A stretch of DNA of 64,000 bases. Source: Parachlamydia acanthamoebae. Lineage in GTDB: Bacteria > Chlamydiota > Chlamydiia > Chlamydiales > Parachlamydiaceae. The translations under genes were made by a program, and so were the position numbers. The stretch spans positions 29,131 to 93,130 of the forward strand of contig NZ_BAWW01000057.1 of NCBI RefSeq assembly GCF_000875975.1, read 5' to 3'. Position 1 is the stretch's first letter. The number at the start of each line of letters is the position of its first letter. Below, one piece after another: positions 46,310-55,402 of this stretch. The notes under the pieces are model-generated. The model worked only from the letters and a program-made list of their open reading frames with translations. It searched no databases and was not told the origin of the DNA.

Positions 46310-47560
46310 ATGACGATAACACCCGCTAGTCCGCATATGTATGCCGTTGAGACACGTAATGCTTTTATGTGGTCTCGATTGTTGAGGACCCCTTTTTGGG
46401 CTATTTATTCTTTAATCCCCTTTATTCTCTATCGCGATTTTCAGGCGACACCCTTACAAATTGCAGCTGTTACAGCCATTAAACCGATGGCTTCGCTTCT
46501 CTCTGTTTATTGGAGTTTTTCGATTAATCAAAGAAGAGATCGACTGCGAGCCAATATCATTTGGGCGAATGTCCTGAGTGTATTGCCATTCTTCCTATTT
46601 CCTTGGGTTACAGATCCTTGGCTGATCATTGCTGCATTTGGGTGGTTTATGGCCCTTCATCGTGGTGTTATGCCTGCTTGGATGGAAATCTTAAAACTCA
46701 ATTTGCCAGGAGTTTCTCGAGAGCGCATTTTCGCGTATGGAACAACTGTTGGGTACCTAGGTGATGCTTGCTTTCCTTTTTTGATTGGGGGATTGCTAGA
46801 TGGATATTATCAGGCATGGCGTTGGATTTTTCCTCTGACAGCCTTTGTTTCTTTAGCTTCAGCGATTTTTCAATATCGAATTCCGATTCAAGACGAGAAA
46901 ATTGAAAAACCATTGTGGTTTCCCATTCCCTTTGCCCGAGTTTTGGCTGAACCTTGGATGAATGCGTGGTCACTCATTTGCCGAAGGCCCGATTTCCGGG
47001 CTTTTCAGATCGGATTTATGTTTGGAGGAACCGGACTGATGATTATGTATCCCGCTTTTCCTAAATTTTTTATGGATAATCTAAATCTTTCTTACACGGA
47101 GTTGGCCATTGCCATTGCGCTTTGCAAAGGGATTGGGGTTGCGCTCACCTCAAGAATTTGGGCTGATTGGATGAATAAAGTCGATATCTATCGTTTCAGT
47201 GCTTATGTCACAGGTATTGCTGCTCTTTTCCCATTGTGTTTGATTGCGGCACAATGGCATGTTGCTTGGTTGTATTTTGCATACATCATTTGGGGCGTTA
47301 TGCAAGGAGGAAGTGAGTTAAGCTGGAATTTATCTGGTCCTATTTTTTCAAAAGAGGAAGATAGCTCTGGATATAGCAATGTGGGGGTTTTGGCCGTCGG
47401 ATTGCGTGGATGCGTCGCTCCAGCCTTTGCTGCCATTTTATGCAGTTTGTTCAATCCAGTGCTTGTGTTGTGCTTAGGTGGCCTTGTCTGCTTATGTGCG
47501 ACAGAGCGGATGTCTACATTTTCGCGGAGATACTTACAAATGGTCCGTGAGAATACTTAA
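46310..47560 (+). CDS. Major facilitator-like membrane transporter
   Basis: 416 residues, about 12 membrane helices, no signal peptide. Short basic loops such as NQRRDRLRAN between helices 2 and 3 fit the MFS loop. Helix-rich segments include ILWANVLSVLPFFLF-like stretches and GLVCLCATERM near the end. Substrate unknown. It follows oppF after 82 bases. Its stop overlaps that of the convergent 610-residue gene by 4 bases. Confidence 0.72.
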   Translation: MTITPASPHMYAVETRNAFMWSRLLRTPFWAIYSLIPFILYRDFQATPLQIAAVTAIKPMASLLSVYWSFSINQRRDRLRANIIWANVLSVLPFFLFPWVTDPWLIIAAFGWFMALHRGVMPAWMEILKLNLPGVSRERIFAYGTTVGYLGDACFPFLIGGLLDGYYQAWRWIFPLTAFVSLASAIFQYRIPIQDEKIEKPLWFPIPFARVLAEPWMNAWSLICRRPDFRAFQIGFMFGGTGLMIMYPAFPKFFMDNLNLSYTELAIAIALCKGIGVALTSRIWADWMNKVDIYRFSAYVTGIAALFPLCLIAAQWHVAWLYFAYIIWGVMQGGSELSWNLSGPIFSKEEDSSGYSNVGVLAVGLRGCVAPAFAAILCSLFNPVLVLCLGGLVCLCATERMSTFSRRYLQMVRENT

Positions 47561-49389
47561 GATTTTTGTGAAGCATAACGGGTTTCAAAGTATCTTTTGA
47601 GTTCTTCAACAATGACGAAATAAGCGCCTGATTCTGGCTGAGAAAAAAGCTGAATATCCTCTGATAAGCTTTCTTTTAGCTGTCCAAACATTTTGCTTTC
47701 TTCCGTATCTGCTTGCAAATCGTATTGAAATGCGAGTGTTTGCCGATAAACGGCCGCTTGTACTTTTTGAGCAAAATTATCTAGCAAAGGAGGTTCAAAA
47801 TTCATGATTTCAGAGAATTCTTGCAAAATAATTTTAATAGAAGGTGTTGCTAAAAGAGGGCCTAATACTAAAATAAAATCTAAAATAGTCTTTTCGATAT
47901 CTATATCGGTTTTTTCTTTCTGAAGACGCAGTTCTTGGCATTTCAGGGCGATTTCTTTTTCCAAAATGTGTGCAGCCGCTTTGCCACCAGCATTGAACGC
48001 AAGCGTTCCTTTTTCTGTCCAAGCATTTTGCAAGGCAATATAGGGTTTTGTGACAAATTGGTTCATGATCGTGTAATGTGTTTCCGCAAGGCAGTCGAAG
48101 GGGTCGGGGTGCCCTCTGAGTGTCGTAAAATAACGTTTTATCGTTGCCTCCATGTCTTCACTGATCTCTTGAGCATTCAATATCGTCAGGCACAAAGTTT
48201 CATGAAGATTTAAAAAAAAATCGAGATGTTCCTGAAAAACTTTTTTTCGTAGAAGATAAATTTTTTTAGCTTTGGTGAGATTCTCCTCTGAAGCGATCAG
48301 TTGATTAGCGGTCTCGTGTTGATGTTTTAAAATGGAAGATACGGTAGGGAGTAAATCAAGGCGATGCGGACATTTAGGTATGAGCATTTCACTTAGAGCC
48401 CAACCCGAATATTGGCAAGGATGGGGAAATCCTGTTTGTGAAGGGGTGGCGGTAATAAAAAAGCTATTAGGGATAGGGACTCCTCGGGCAGCCGCGTGAG
48501 AATGTTTCATGAATTGCCCGACAACAATATATTTCTCTCCAGGAAATGGCTTAATAACCTGCTTCATTTCTAGCGTCCACGACTCGCAGTAGGCCCCGTC
48601 AGATTGATTGGGAGTCAAAGTTCCATAAATCGGAGATTGTTTAATACACTTGAGCTCTTCCTCTATTGAATCGAAATAAACGCCTTTGTTACGGAGTAAT
48701 GAAAGGGCTTTCATCCAAAATAACTCCGTGTCTTGATGGTGATCAAGTGTTTTGGTGCTTTGGAATAAGTTAGAGACTTTGTCGGTTGTGGTTGTTTGAG
48801 ACTGAATTTGAAAGCGCTTATTCAAAAGTTTAATGGAGGAGTCTTCTTCAAGACTTTGTCGGTTGGGTAGAAGAATTTGATTACAAATAAAGCGTTTCGT
48901 AATGGAAAGCCCCCCTATTCGGCAAAGATAAGAGCGGATCGTGCGCCAAAAACCGGAACTTTTCTGTGAAACATCGTCTGGATTGAGGTCGATTAAGGCA
49001 TTGAAATTTTTAATTGTGGAGAAAAAACGTTTGGCTAAGGCTTGGTGTGAAGGAGAGCCTTGTTCGAGCTTGTATATATATGGATAATGATTTTTTAGAA
49101 TGCCAATGGCATTTAAAAGGTCATCTTGAACTTCTTCTCGAATTTGGTTGTGCCTTTTCCGAATTTCTTCCGAAAAAATCGAGGCAATGCAAGAGCTTAA
49201 CATGCGGACTTGTTTTTTGATCTGATAGGCGCGCCCACGCCCCAATAGGGGCTCTGCTGTTTTTAAATGATAGACATGCGGAAATGGTTCTTGCGCATTT
49301 TGCGCAGTAAACTCTTCAAGTTTAGTCAGAGCAGCATCAACTGCTACAGAAGGGTCAAAGACTGGGAGTCCCTCAGATCTCTCACGCAT
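47557..49389 (-). CDS. Large hypothetical protein, chlamydia-specific by appearance
   Basis: 610 residues; family not recognised. No signal peptide or membrane segment. Mostly helical with coiled stretches (ENLTKAKKIYLLRKKVFQEHLDFF, LEKEIALKCQELRLQKEKTDIDIEKT). The middle (residues ~290-350) seems beta-rich with several Pro/Gly (HSHAAARGVPIPNSFFITATPSQ). Likely an authentic gene given its length and codon use similar to its neighbours. Function cannot be proposed. Confidence 0.6.
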   Translation of the reverse strand: MRERSEGLPVFDPSVAVDAALTKLEEFTAQNAQEPFPHVYHLKTAEPLLGRGRAYQIKKQVRMLSSCIASIFSEEIRKRHNQIREEVQDDLLNAIGILKNHYPYIYKLEQGSPSHQALAKRFFSTIKNFNALIDLNPDDVSQKSSGFWRTIRSYLCRIGGLSITKRFICNQILLPNRQSLEEDSSIKLLNKRFQIQSQTTTTDKVSNLFQSTKTLDHHQDTELFWMKALSLLRNKGVYFDSIEEELKCIKQSPIYGTLTPNQSDGAYCESWTLEMKQVIKPFPGEKYIVVGQFMKHSHAAARGVPIPNSFFITATPSQTGFPHPCQYSGWALSEMLIPKCPHRLDLLPTVSSILKHQHETANQLIASEENLTKAKKIYLLRKKVFQEHLDFFLNLHETLCLTILNAQEISEDMEATIKRYFTTLRGHPDPFDCLAETHYTIMNQFVTKPYIALQNAWTEKGTLAFNAGGKAAAHILEKEIALKCQELRLQKEKTDIDIEKTILDFILVLGPLLATPSIKIILQEFSEIMNFEPPLLDNFAQKVQAAVYRQTLAFQYDLQADTEESKMFGQLKESLSEDIQLFSQPESGAYFVIVEELKRYFETRYASQKS

Positions 49390-49468
49390 TGTAAATCTTC
49401 CATAAAGTTCAACAGAAATTACTTTGTCTATTAAATGTTAAGGTTTGATTAAGCTGACATACAAAAAG

Positions 49469-50629
49469 TTAGGGCTCAATTTCAGGCAAGGGTTTGCCAG
49501 CTGGAGCTTTTAACTTCAATGAGGTCTCTGCAATAATTTCATAAGAGGATTTGACTTCGAAAGCTTTTTCAATGGAAATCAGGTCGCCTCTTCGCAAAAA
49601 GTCAAATGCTTTTGATTCAGGAGGGTGTTCTGGTAAGCGAGAAGATAGGGATTTTTTCCCTCCCGTTCCACAAAGATAAAACTTTTTCCCTTGGAAAGAG
49701 TCAACAGGGGGGCTAATAATCCGATACAGCGCTTGTTCCTGTTCGAGCTTTGGCCAGGCAGCTTGGGGGCTTCTTAAGATCAGATAAGACATTTTTAAGG
49801 AGCTAAGATTAATCTGAGCTGCACGTTGTAGTTCCTTAATCAGATAAGGCTTTTCAAATTCACGTTGTGCATAACAGGGGCTATTGCTAGTTTGCAGAGC
49901 AGGGCATTCTCCTTGCCACACACAAGGTGCTTGAATTGGAACTCTTTTCTTGACCATGGCGTCGCGGATTTGAAGAATGCGATTATTAGATTCTCCGAAG
50001 GAATTACCTACAATTACAAGATAGCCATGTGGAGTCAGTAAACGAAGCAGATAATCTAAAAACTGTTGCTGCTTTTCAATAGCACCTTTGACAGAAATTG
50101 GAAAAAGCTCTTCCAAGCAATGCCCTAAGATGATGCAGTCAAATTCCCCAGAAACAGGTAAAGAAGAGGGGTGTTCCCAGCGCCGTATTTGGATAGGAAA
50201 GCCGTAGCGTCCTGAAATTTCACCTGCGAGTTGTAAGGCGGTTTGATTTTGATCTAAGGCAAAAACTTCGCGGGCACCATGTTTCAGAGCGGCAAAAGAA
50301 AAAGGGGCTGGGCCGCTGCAGAGGTCTAAAATCCGTTTTGGAGAGGATGGGAGTTCTCCAAGTAATGATAAGCCTTGTTGGTAGTGAACAACCCATTGAT
50401 ACAGAAGATAAGCACCGAGGAGCTTAGGATCTTCAAAGTAATGTTTTTTGGGTGGGGTTCCTGCATTAAAAGCTTCTTGTAGTTGAGTGATTGCTTCAAC
50501 AACTCCACGAAATTCTCTTGTTTGTAAGCGATCAGAAGGGCCAGAAATTTTATGAAAGCGTCGCCACGTTCCCATTAAAAGTGGAATTAAAGTTTCAAGA
50601 TCGGCTTTTGGAATAGGTTTTCTTTTCAT
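49469..50629 (-). CDS. Rsm22-like class I methyltransferase
   Basis: 386 residues. AdoMet-binding motif I is RILDLCSGPAPFSFAALKHGA, with acidic FALDQNQTA and FDCIILGHCLEEL following. After the methyltransferase core comes APCVWQGECPALQTSNSPCY, a three-Cys pattern like the Fe-S/zinc segment of Rsm22-family proteins (mitochondrial small-subunit factors and their bacterial relatives). A role in rRNA methylation or small-subunit assembly is inferred from that family. 18 bases separate it from the pseudouridine synthase gene upstream, so they are probably cotranscribed. Confidence 0.75.
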   Translation of the reverse strand: MKRKPIPKADLETLIPLLMGTWRRFHKISGPSDRLQTREFRGVVEAITQLQEAFNAGTPPKKHYFEDPKLLGAYLLYQWVVHYQQGLSLLGELPSSPKRILDLCSGPAPFSFAALKHGAREVFALDQNQTALQLAGEISGRYGFPIQIRRWEHPSSLPVSGEFDCIILGHCLEELFPISVKGAIEKQQQFLDYLLRLLTPHGYLVIVGNSFGESNNRILQIRDAMVKKRVPIQAPCVWQGECPALQTSNSPCYAQREFEKPYLIKELQRAAQINLSSLKMSYLILRSPQAAWPKLEQEQALYRIISPPVDSFQGKKFYLCGTGGKKSLSSRLPEHPPESKAFDFLRRGDLISIEKAFEVKSSYEIIAETSLKLKAPAGKPLPEIEP

Positions 50630-50647
50630 AATTTTTCGGAGTCCGTT

Positions 50648-51352
50648 TTATTCAAAAAGGAGGGTTTGTTCACGAGCGGTCATTTCTCTCCACTCACCAG
50701 GTTGTAAAGGACCTAGATGTAGTCCCCCAATTCGAATACGTGTTAATTCTAAAACAGGGAGTTTTACAGATTCCATCAAAAGACGGATCTCTCTCTTTTT
50801 CCCTTCGGCAATCGTAATTTTTAGGGTCCCTCGTCTCACTTTACTGACTCGGATAGGACGTACAAACGTTTTCTCAACAAGAGTTCCACTAGAAAGCGCA
50901 CTTAAATGCTCTGCTTCCACTTCCTCATTTGTTTTAACTAAGTATTCTTTGTGAATATTTGCTGATGGATGGATCACGCGATTGGCAAAGTGGCCATCGT
51001 TTGTGACGATGATCAATCCGCTTGTATCTTTATCTAATCTGCCGACCGTAAATAGTCTTTCTTCAACTGTGTCAAACAAGTCTAAAACAATTTTGGAGTC
51101 TTTATTTCGTTTGTTCGAGCAGATGTATCCAATAGGTTTATTTAAAATGTAATAGACTTTATTTTGTTTTTTGCCGACAGATTGCCCCTTACAAGTGATG
51201 ACATCGTTTTCATCCACTAATGTTTGAGGAACGAGAGTGACTTCTCCATTAACGGTGACACAACCGTCGAAAATCAGCATTTCACAAGCTCTGCGCGATG
51301 CAACACCTGCAGCAGCCATCACTTTACTTAATCTTTGTTTTGTTTTATCCAT
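50648..51352 (-). CDS. RsuA/RluB-family pseudouridine synthase
   Basis: About 234 residues from ATG 51352 (MDKTKQRLSKVMAAAG). An N-terminal S4 RNA-binding domain (LSKVMAAAGVASRRACEMLIFDGCVTVNG) is followed by the catalytic domain with GRLDKDTSGLIIVTNDG, whose first Asp after RL is the nucleophile. An upstream in-frame extension to 51433 is Phe/Tyr-rich junk. The position next to gpmA-nifS-nifU matches the yjbC-pgmA-nifS-nifU order of Chlamydia. The target (16S or 23S rRNA) is not determined. Confidence 0.9.
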   Translation of the reverse strand: MDKTKQRLSKVMAAAGVASRRACEMLIFDGCVTVNGEVTLVPQTLVDENDVITCKGQSVGKKQNKVYYILNKPIGYICSNKRNKDSKIVLDLFDTVEERLFTVGRLDKDTSGLIIVTNDGHFANRVIHPSANIHKEYLVKTNEEVEAEHLSALSSGTLVEKTFVRPIRVSKVRRGTLKITIAEGKKREIRLLMESVKLPVLELTRIRIGGLHLGPLQPGEWREMTAREQTLLFE

Positions 51353-51515
51353 CGAGTAATCTTTAATGTAATGATTAAAGAAAATAATAAAGAAGTTCTT
51401 AAAAAAAGTCAAAAGATAAAAAAAATTAAACAAATCGTTTGCTTTAGCTATTTTCCTTGTGTTTTTTCAATAGCAAATTTAAAAAAGGAAAATATAAGAA
51501 CCTTGAGGAGGAACA

Positions 51516-51821
51516 ATGAAAAGACGGGGCATTTTATTCGTTGCTTTTTTACTGGTATCGCAGAGCTTATGTGCTTTGCTGTCTCCCTTAGCGCAAAGTA
51601 GCGTAGAGATTAAAGCTATCCTAGACGATAAGAAGTTTTCAGAATCGATTGGAGCAGGGGAAGTGATTGAAAAAATCAAAAAAAAGAAAGAGGGGTATGA
51701 AATTGAAACATCTCGCTCTAAATTATTTGTAAAAGTGATTCCTATTCCAAGTCATAAAATCGGTCCCCAGCAATTTCAATTAGAATTTAGTGAGCCTGAA
51801 CATCTAAAAGATGATAAATAA
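51516..51821 (+). CDS. Small exported hypothetical protein
   Basis: 101 residues with a signal peptide (MKRRGILFVAFLLVSQSLCALLS) and an excellent ribosome site (TTGAGGAGGAACA) before ATG 51516. The mature ~78 residues look beta-rich (YEIETSRSKLFVKVIPIPS) and basic in the middle. No family recognised. A hairpin terminator follows. Confidence 0.7.
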   Translation: MKRRGILFVAFLLVSQSLCALLSPLAQSSVEIKAILDDKKFSESIGAGEVIEKIKKKKEGYEIETSRSKLFVKVIPIPSHKIGPQQFQLEFSEPEHLKDDK

Positions 51822-51830
51822 TCTGCATGA

Positions 51831-51860
51831 TAAGCCTGGATGAATAGCCATTCAGGCTTA
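51831..51860. terminator. Hairpin between convergent genes
   Basis: TAAGCCTGGATG (51831-51842), loop AATAGC, CATTCAGGCTTA (51849-51860): a 12-bp stem with one wobble pair. It lies 10 bases after the small exported gene and includes the ancestral stop of the CsaA-like pseudogene. Confidence 0.65.
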
Positions 51861-52590
51861 AGCCAATTGATATCCATTTTCAATTTTCTTTGCTGGTTCT
51901 AAAATGGCTCGGCCACTCACCGCGCAAAGAATGGCGGATGCTTCATAAGGAAAGTCCTCTTATTGTAAATTTAAAAGGGACAGGGCTTGTTTCCCTATTA
52001 AGCTTCCAACCCAAAAATTTTGCTTAAATAGACCCATACCCAATTTTTGGGTGCTTCCGAAATTCAATCTTATAAATACTGTTTTGTAATCCTTATGCAA
52101 TTCTTCTTTTTCGATTTTTTCTATCTTCCCGATCTTCAAATCTACTTTTAAAAAATCATCCCAAGTTAAGTCTCTCTTGTTTTGGTTGAGAAAACGTTGC
52201 TGAGGAAAAATCCCAACTTTTTCTCCAAGTTCAACGGGACTCGACGGGCGAAAAAGTACAGTCGTCTTTCGTTTTTCATCTGACGTTCCAGTAGTTTTTT
52301 GAACCCCCGTCACTAAGCAATCGGACATAATGGCTGCCAATTTGTTTGCGTGGAAAGTTCAAAATACACGCAACTTGCTGGTTCATTATTTCGTCGGTTG
52401 TGTGATTGGAGGTGAATTGAGCCGAACCTGAATAAAAGCCCTTATTTCCCATTAGGGGACCATTAAATTGCAGATCGAGAAGATAAGCAGGAATTTTGGC
52501 ATGTGGGTTAATTGAAATGGCAACAACCTTTCCAATGGCCATTTCAACTTTATTAAATTCTTGAATGGAGATAGTGGGTTTTTCTAGCAA
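51858..52590 (-). pseudogene. csaA: Tandem CsaA/tRNA-binding-domain gene, broken by a frameshift and a nonsense codon
   Basis: Joined in sense this is two consecutive CsaA-type OB domains. The first runs ISIQEFNKVEMAIGKVVAI ... NQQVACILNFPRKQIG. A +1 shift near 52330 is needed to continue into MSDCLVTGVQ...VLFRPSSPVELGEKVGIF. The second is LTWDDFLKVDLKIGKIEKI ... GKQALSLLNLQ, then TAA at 51960-51962. The same frame then continues EDFPYEASAILCAVSG and KKIENGYQLA to a TAA at 51858, the expected domain end. CsaA is a small tRNA-binding/export chaperone-like protein. Two separate lesions argue for true decay. Confidence 0.8.
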
Positions 52591-52720
52591 TTCGAATCCC
52601 TGGTTAAATCTTGCAGGAACTCTACATATGTCTTTTGATATTTGTCGATCGAGGGCCAGATTACCGCTTGCTCGTTTAGTTTTTTCACGCTATCCTAAAA
52701 AGATCAAAGAGGAGAAAGCT

Positions 52721-53398
52721 ATGAATAAGCTCATTTTAATGCGCCATGGACAATCGGAATGGAACCGTCTGAATCTCTTTACTGGCTGGGTAGATATCCC
52801 TCTTTCACCTCTTGGTATTGAAGAAGCTTTGGTGGGGGGAGATCGAATTAAAGACATCCCGATTGATATCATTTATACAACATCACTCATGCGTGCGCAA
52901 ATGACTGCTATGCTTGCCATGAGTCGCCATACATCGGGAAAAACTCCCGTGATTCTTCATCCTGGGCAAGGAAAACTCCAAGAGTGGGGAAAGATCTATA
53001 GTAAGACTGCAGAAGAGTCGTGTATTCCAGTGATATGTGCTTGGGAACTAAATGAGCGAATGTATGGCGAACTGCAAGGATTAAATAAAGCTGAAACTGC
53101 CGAAAAATTTGGAGCTGATCAAGTAAAAATATGGCGTAGAAGTTTTGATGTCCCGCCTCCAAATGGGGAAAGTTTGGAGATGACAGCTGCGCGTTCAATT
53201 CCTTATTTTGAAGAAAATATCCTTCCTCAGCTACAAGAAGGCAAAAATGTTTTTGTGTCTGCGCATGGAAATTCCCTACGTTCGATCATCATGTACTTAG
53301 ATCAGTTGTCGCGGGAAGAAGTATTAAATCTTGAATTAGCCACTGGAGAGCCTATTTTCTATATGTTCCAAGATGGTAAAGTAATCAGAGAGTCTTAA
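52721..53398 (+). CDS. gpmA: 2,3-bisphosphoglycerate-dependent phosphoglycerate mutase
   Basis: 225 residues from ATG 52721, with GAGGAGAAAGCT before it; the frame upstream is open by chance. Catalytic His in LMRHGQSEWN, then LFTGWVDIPLS, ERMYGELQGLNK, PPPNGESLEMT and the second His in VSAHGNSLRS. Interconverts 3- and 2-phosphoglycerate in glycolysis. It abuts the NifS-like gene: stop 53396-53398, next ATG 53399. Confidence 0.96.
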   Translation: MNKLILMRHGQSEWNRLNLFTGWVDIPLSPLGIEEALVGGDRIKDIPIDIIYTTSLMRAQMTAMLAMSRHTSGKTPVILHPGQGKLQEWGKIYSKTAEESCIPVICAWELNERMYGELQGLNKAETAEKFGADQVKIWRRSFDVPPPNGESLEMTAARSIPYFEENILPQLQEGKNVFVSAHGNSLRSIIMYLDQLSREEVLNLELATGEPIFYMFQDGKVIRES

Positions 53399-54562
53399 AT
53401 GCCAAATGGAATTTATTTAGATAATAACCTTGTGACACGTCCATCTAAGAAGGCTGTCAGTGAAATGCTTCCTTTTTTGACGGATCGATGGGGAACACCT
53501 TCAGCGCCGCACCGGATGGGACAAGAATTATTCCCTGCAATGTCTGAAAGCTATAAAGCCTTGTACGCTTTAATCGGTGCGAAAGAGGTTGATGACATTA
53601 TTTTTACTTCTTCAGGAGAAGAAGCTGTGAATCATGTTTTTACGGCAGCTTTTCACGATATCATGTTGCCGACAGGTCGAAATCAATTGATTTGTGCCAA
53701 TCAGGATGAAGCCCCTGCGCTGATGGCGATTGGCCGACTTGAACAACATGGTTGTGTTGGTAAGTTTGTGTCTGCCAATCAGGAAGGGCGCGTAACAGCG
53801 GAAGAAATAGCCGATCATATCACTCCAAGAACTGCCCTCGTTTCACTTTCATGGGCAAATGGTTTGACGGGTGTTATAAATCCTGTGCATGAAATCGGCG
53901 CTCTTTGTCAGCAAAGGGGTATTAAATTTCATCTAGATGCGACACATGTTCTAGGAAAGCTATTCTTTAATTTGGAAGACGTACAAGCGGATTTCATCAC
54001 ATTTAGTGGCGATCGTTTCCATGCTCCGAAGGGGACTGGTGGTCTTTACATTAAAGCAGGGGTGAAGTGCAGTTCCTTCATTTTAGGAGGGCTTGAACAA
54101 GGTGGATTACGCGCGGGGAATTTAAATGTACCCGCTTTAGTTGCTCTTGCAGCAGCTGCAAAAGAAGCTGTTGAAACGCGAGATTTAATGTGTACGGAAA
54201 TTGCACGCCTTCGAAACAAATTGGAAACTGGAATTAAAGAAAGTTATCCTGAAGCGGTCTTGTTTTTTGATGAACAAGAAAGACTTCCACACACAACGAC
54301 TATCGCTTTTCCTGGAATTGCCAATGAAGCTTTGCTCTACGCGCTTAACCGACAGTTGGTTTTTGCAAGCATTGGAGGCGGTTCTTTTCAGCAGATCGGG
54401 TTAGTTTTAGCCGCTTCAGGAATCAATCCCCAATTAGCTCATTCGGCTTTAAGTTTCAGTTTGTCACGTGAGACGACGGAAGATGAAATTGACCGCGCGA
54501 CATGGATCGTTACCGAAACAGCAAAGTATCTTAGACGCGCATCTCAAAAAATTTTAAAGTAA
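53399..54562 (+). CDS. NifS/IscS-like aminotransferase fold protein lacking key active-site residues
   Basis: 387 residues; clear full-length cysteine desulfurase homologue (LDNNLVTRPSKKAVSEMLPF, HLDATHVLGK, GGLEQGGLRAGNLNV). Aligned with IscS, the PLP-binding Lys is Arg206 (SGDRFHAPKGTGGLY instead of SGHKxxGPKG). The PLP-stacking His is Glu104, the catalytic-Cys loop is a shortened ASIGGGSF without Cys (323-330), and the substrate Arg is Ser352. Desulfurase activity by the normal mechanism is unlikely. It sits between gpmA and nifU with 0 and 10 bases spacing, the order known in Chlamydia. Confidence 0.85.
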   Translation: MPNGIYLDNNLVTRPSKKAVSEMLPFLTDRWGTPSAPHRMGQELFPAMSESYKALYALIGAKEVDDIIFTSSGEEAVNHVFTAAFHDIMLPTGRNQLICANQDEAPALMAIGRLEQHGCVGKFVSANQEGRVTAEEIADHITPRTALVSLSWANGLTGVINPVHEIGALCQQRGIKFHLDATHVLGKLFFNLEDVQADFITFSGDRFHAPKGTGGLYIKAGVKCSSFILGGLEQGGLRAGNLNVPALVALAAAAKEAVETRDLMCTEIARLRNKLETGIKESYPEAVLFFDEQERLPHTTTIAFPGIANEALLYALNRQLVFASIGGGSFQQIGLVLAASGINPQLAHSALSFSLSRETTEDEIDRATWIVTETAKYLRRASQKILK

Positions 54563-54572
54563 AGAATTAAGC

Positions 54573-55358
54573 ATGAGTCTCGCAGCCCTAATCACGCCTT
54601 TTCCTTGGAGCCGATATAGTAAAAAATTGGCCGCTAAAATTGACAACCCGCGCTCCATCGGTTTTTTTACTTCTGAGGAATCAGAAGCTCGTTGCATGTT
54701 TTTAGCAGAAGGGACAGAAGGATCACTTGAAGAAGGAAATTTAGTTCGCTTTTATTGGTTGGTAGATACAGATGATGGGATCATCGTCGATGCCAAGTTC
54801 CAAGCTTACGGGCAATCAGTTTTAATAGGCGCCGCAGAAATTGCTTGTGAGCTGATGGTTGGAAAAAACTACGACCAAGCTCGACGTATAAGCGTCGAAT
54901 TAATCGATCGGCATGTGCGAGATAAGGCTGAAGAAACCGCTTTTCCCAAAGAAACCTACCCCCATTTGAATCTTATTTTAAGTGCCATTGAAGATGCTTT
55001 CGAAAAATGTATCGGAATTCCCGTTGCAGAGAGTTATATCGCCCCACCCGTGCCATCTGAAATCGGTGAAGTTGTGGAAGGTGGGTATCCAGGTTGGAAA
55101 GAGTTAACCATCAAAAAGAAAATTGCTGTCATTGAAGAGATTATGAACCGAGATATTAGACCTTATATTGCCTTAGATGGTGGAGGGGTTGAAGTATTGA
55201 ATATCTTAGAAGACAGAGAGATTGTGATTGGCTATCAAGGGAATTGTACCTCTTGCTACTCATCAATCGGCACCACACTTTCCTATATTCAGCAAGTTTT
55301 AAGAGCTAAGGTTTATCCAGATATTATAGTTACTCCAGATACTTCTATATTTAATTAA
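54573..55358 (+). CDS. nifU: NifU-like Fe-S scaffold protein, C-terminal Nfu domain intact
   Basis: 261 residues. Residues ~22-120 are IscU-like in pattern (NPRSIGFF, VDAKFQAYGQSVLIGAAEIACELMVGK) but lack the scaffold cysteines: the usual FxGCxxA is FQAYGQS and the first CGD is absent. Residues ~180-255 are a standard Nfu domain (YIALDGGGVEVLNI) with CxxC at C225/C228 (NCTSCYSS), so it should still bind and pass on an Fe-S cluster. It is 10 bases after the NifS-like gene. Confidence 0.85.
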   Translation: MSLAALITPFPWSRYSKKLAAKIDNPRSIGFFTSEESEARCMFLAEGTEGSLEEGNLVRFYWLVDTDDGIIVDAKFQAYGQSVLIGAAEIACELMVGKNYDQARRISVELIDRHVRDKAEETAFPKETYPHLNLILSAIEDAFEKCIGIPVAESYIAPPVPSEIGEVVEGGYPGWKELTIKKKIAVIEEIMNRDIRPYIALDGGGVEVLNILEDREIVIGYQGNCTSCYSSIGTTLSYIQQVLRAKVYPDIIVTPDTSIFN

Positions 55359-55402
55359 CATCCTATATAATAGAAAGGGATTAATATATAAAGGTGGATA
55401 AT

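Noticed and set aside
47557..49389. Assignment of the 610-residue protein to a known secreted chlamydial family
   Set aside because: Size and helical content are compatible with several chlamydial families, but no specific motif could be identified, so it is left hypothetical.
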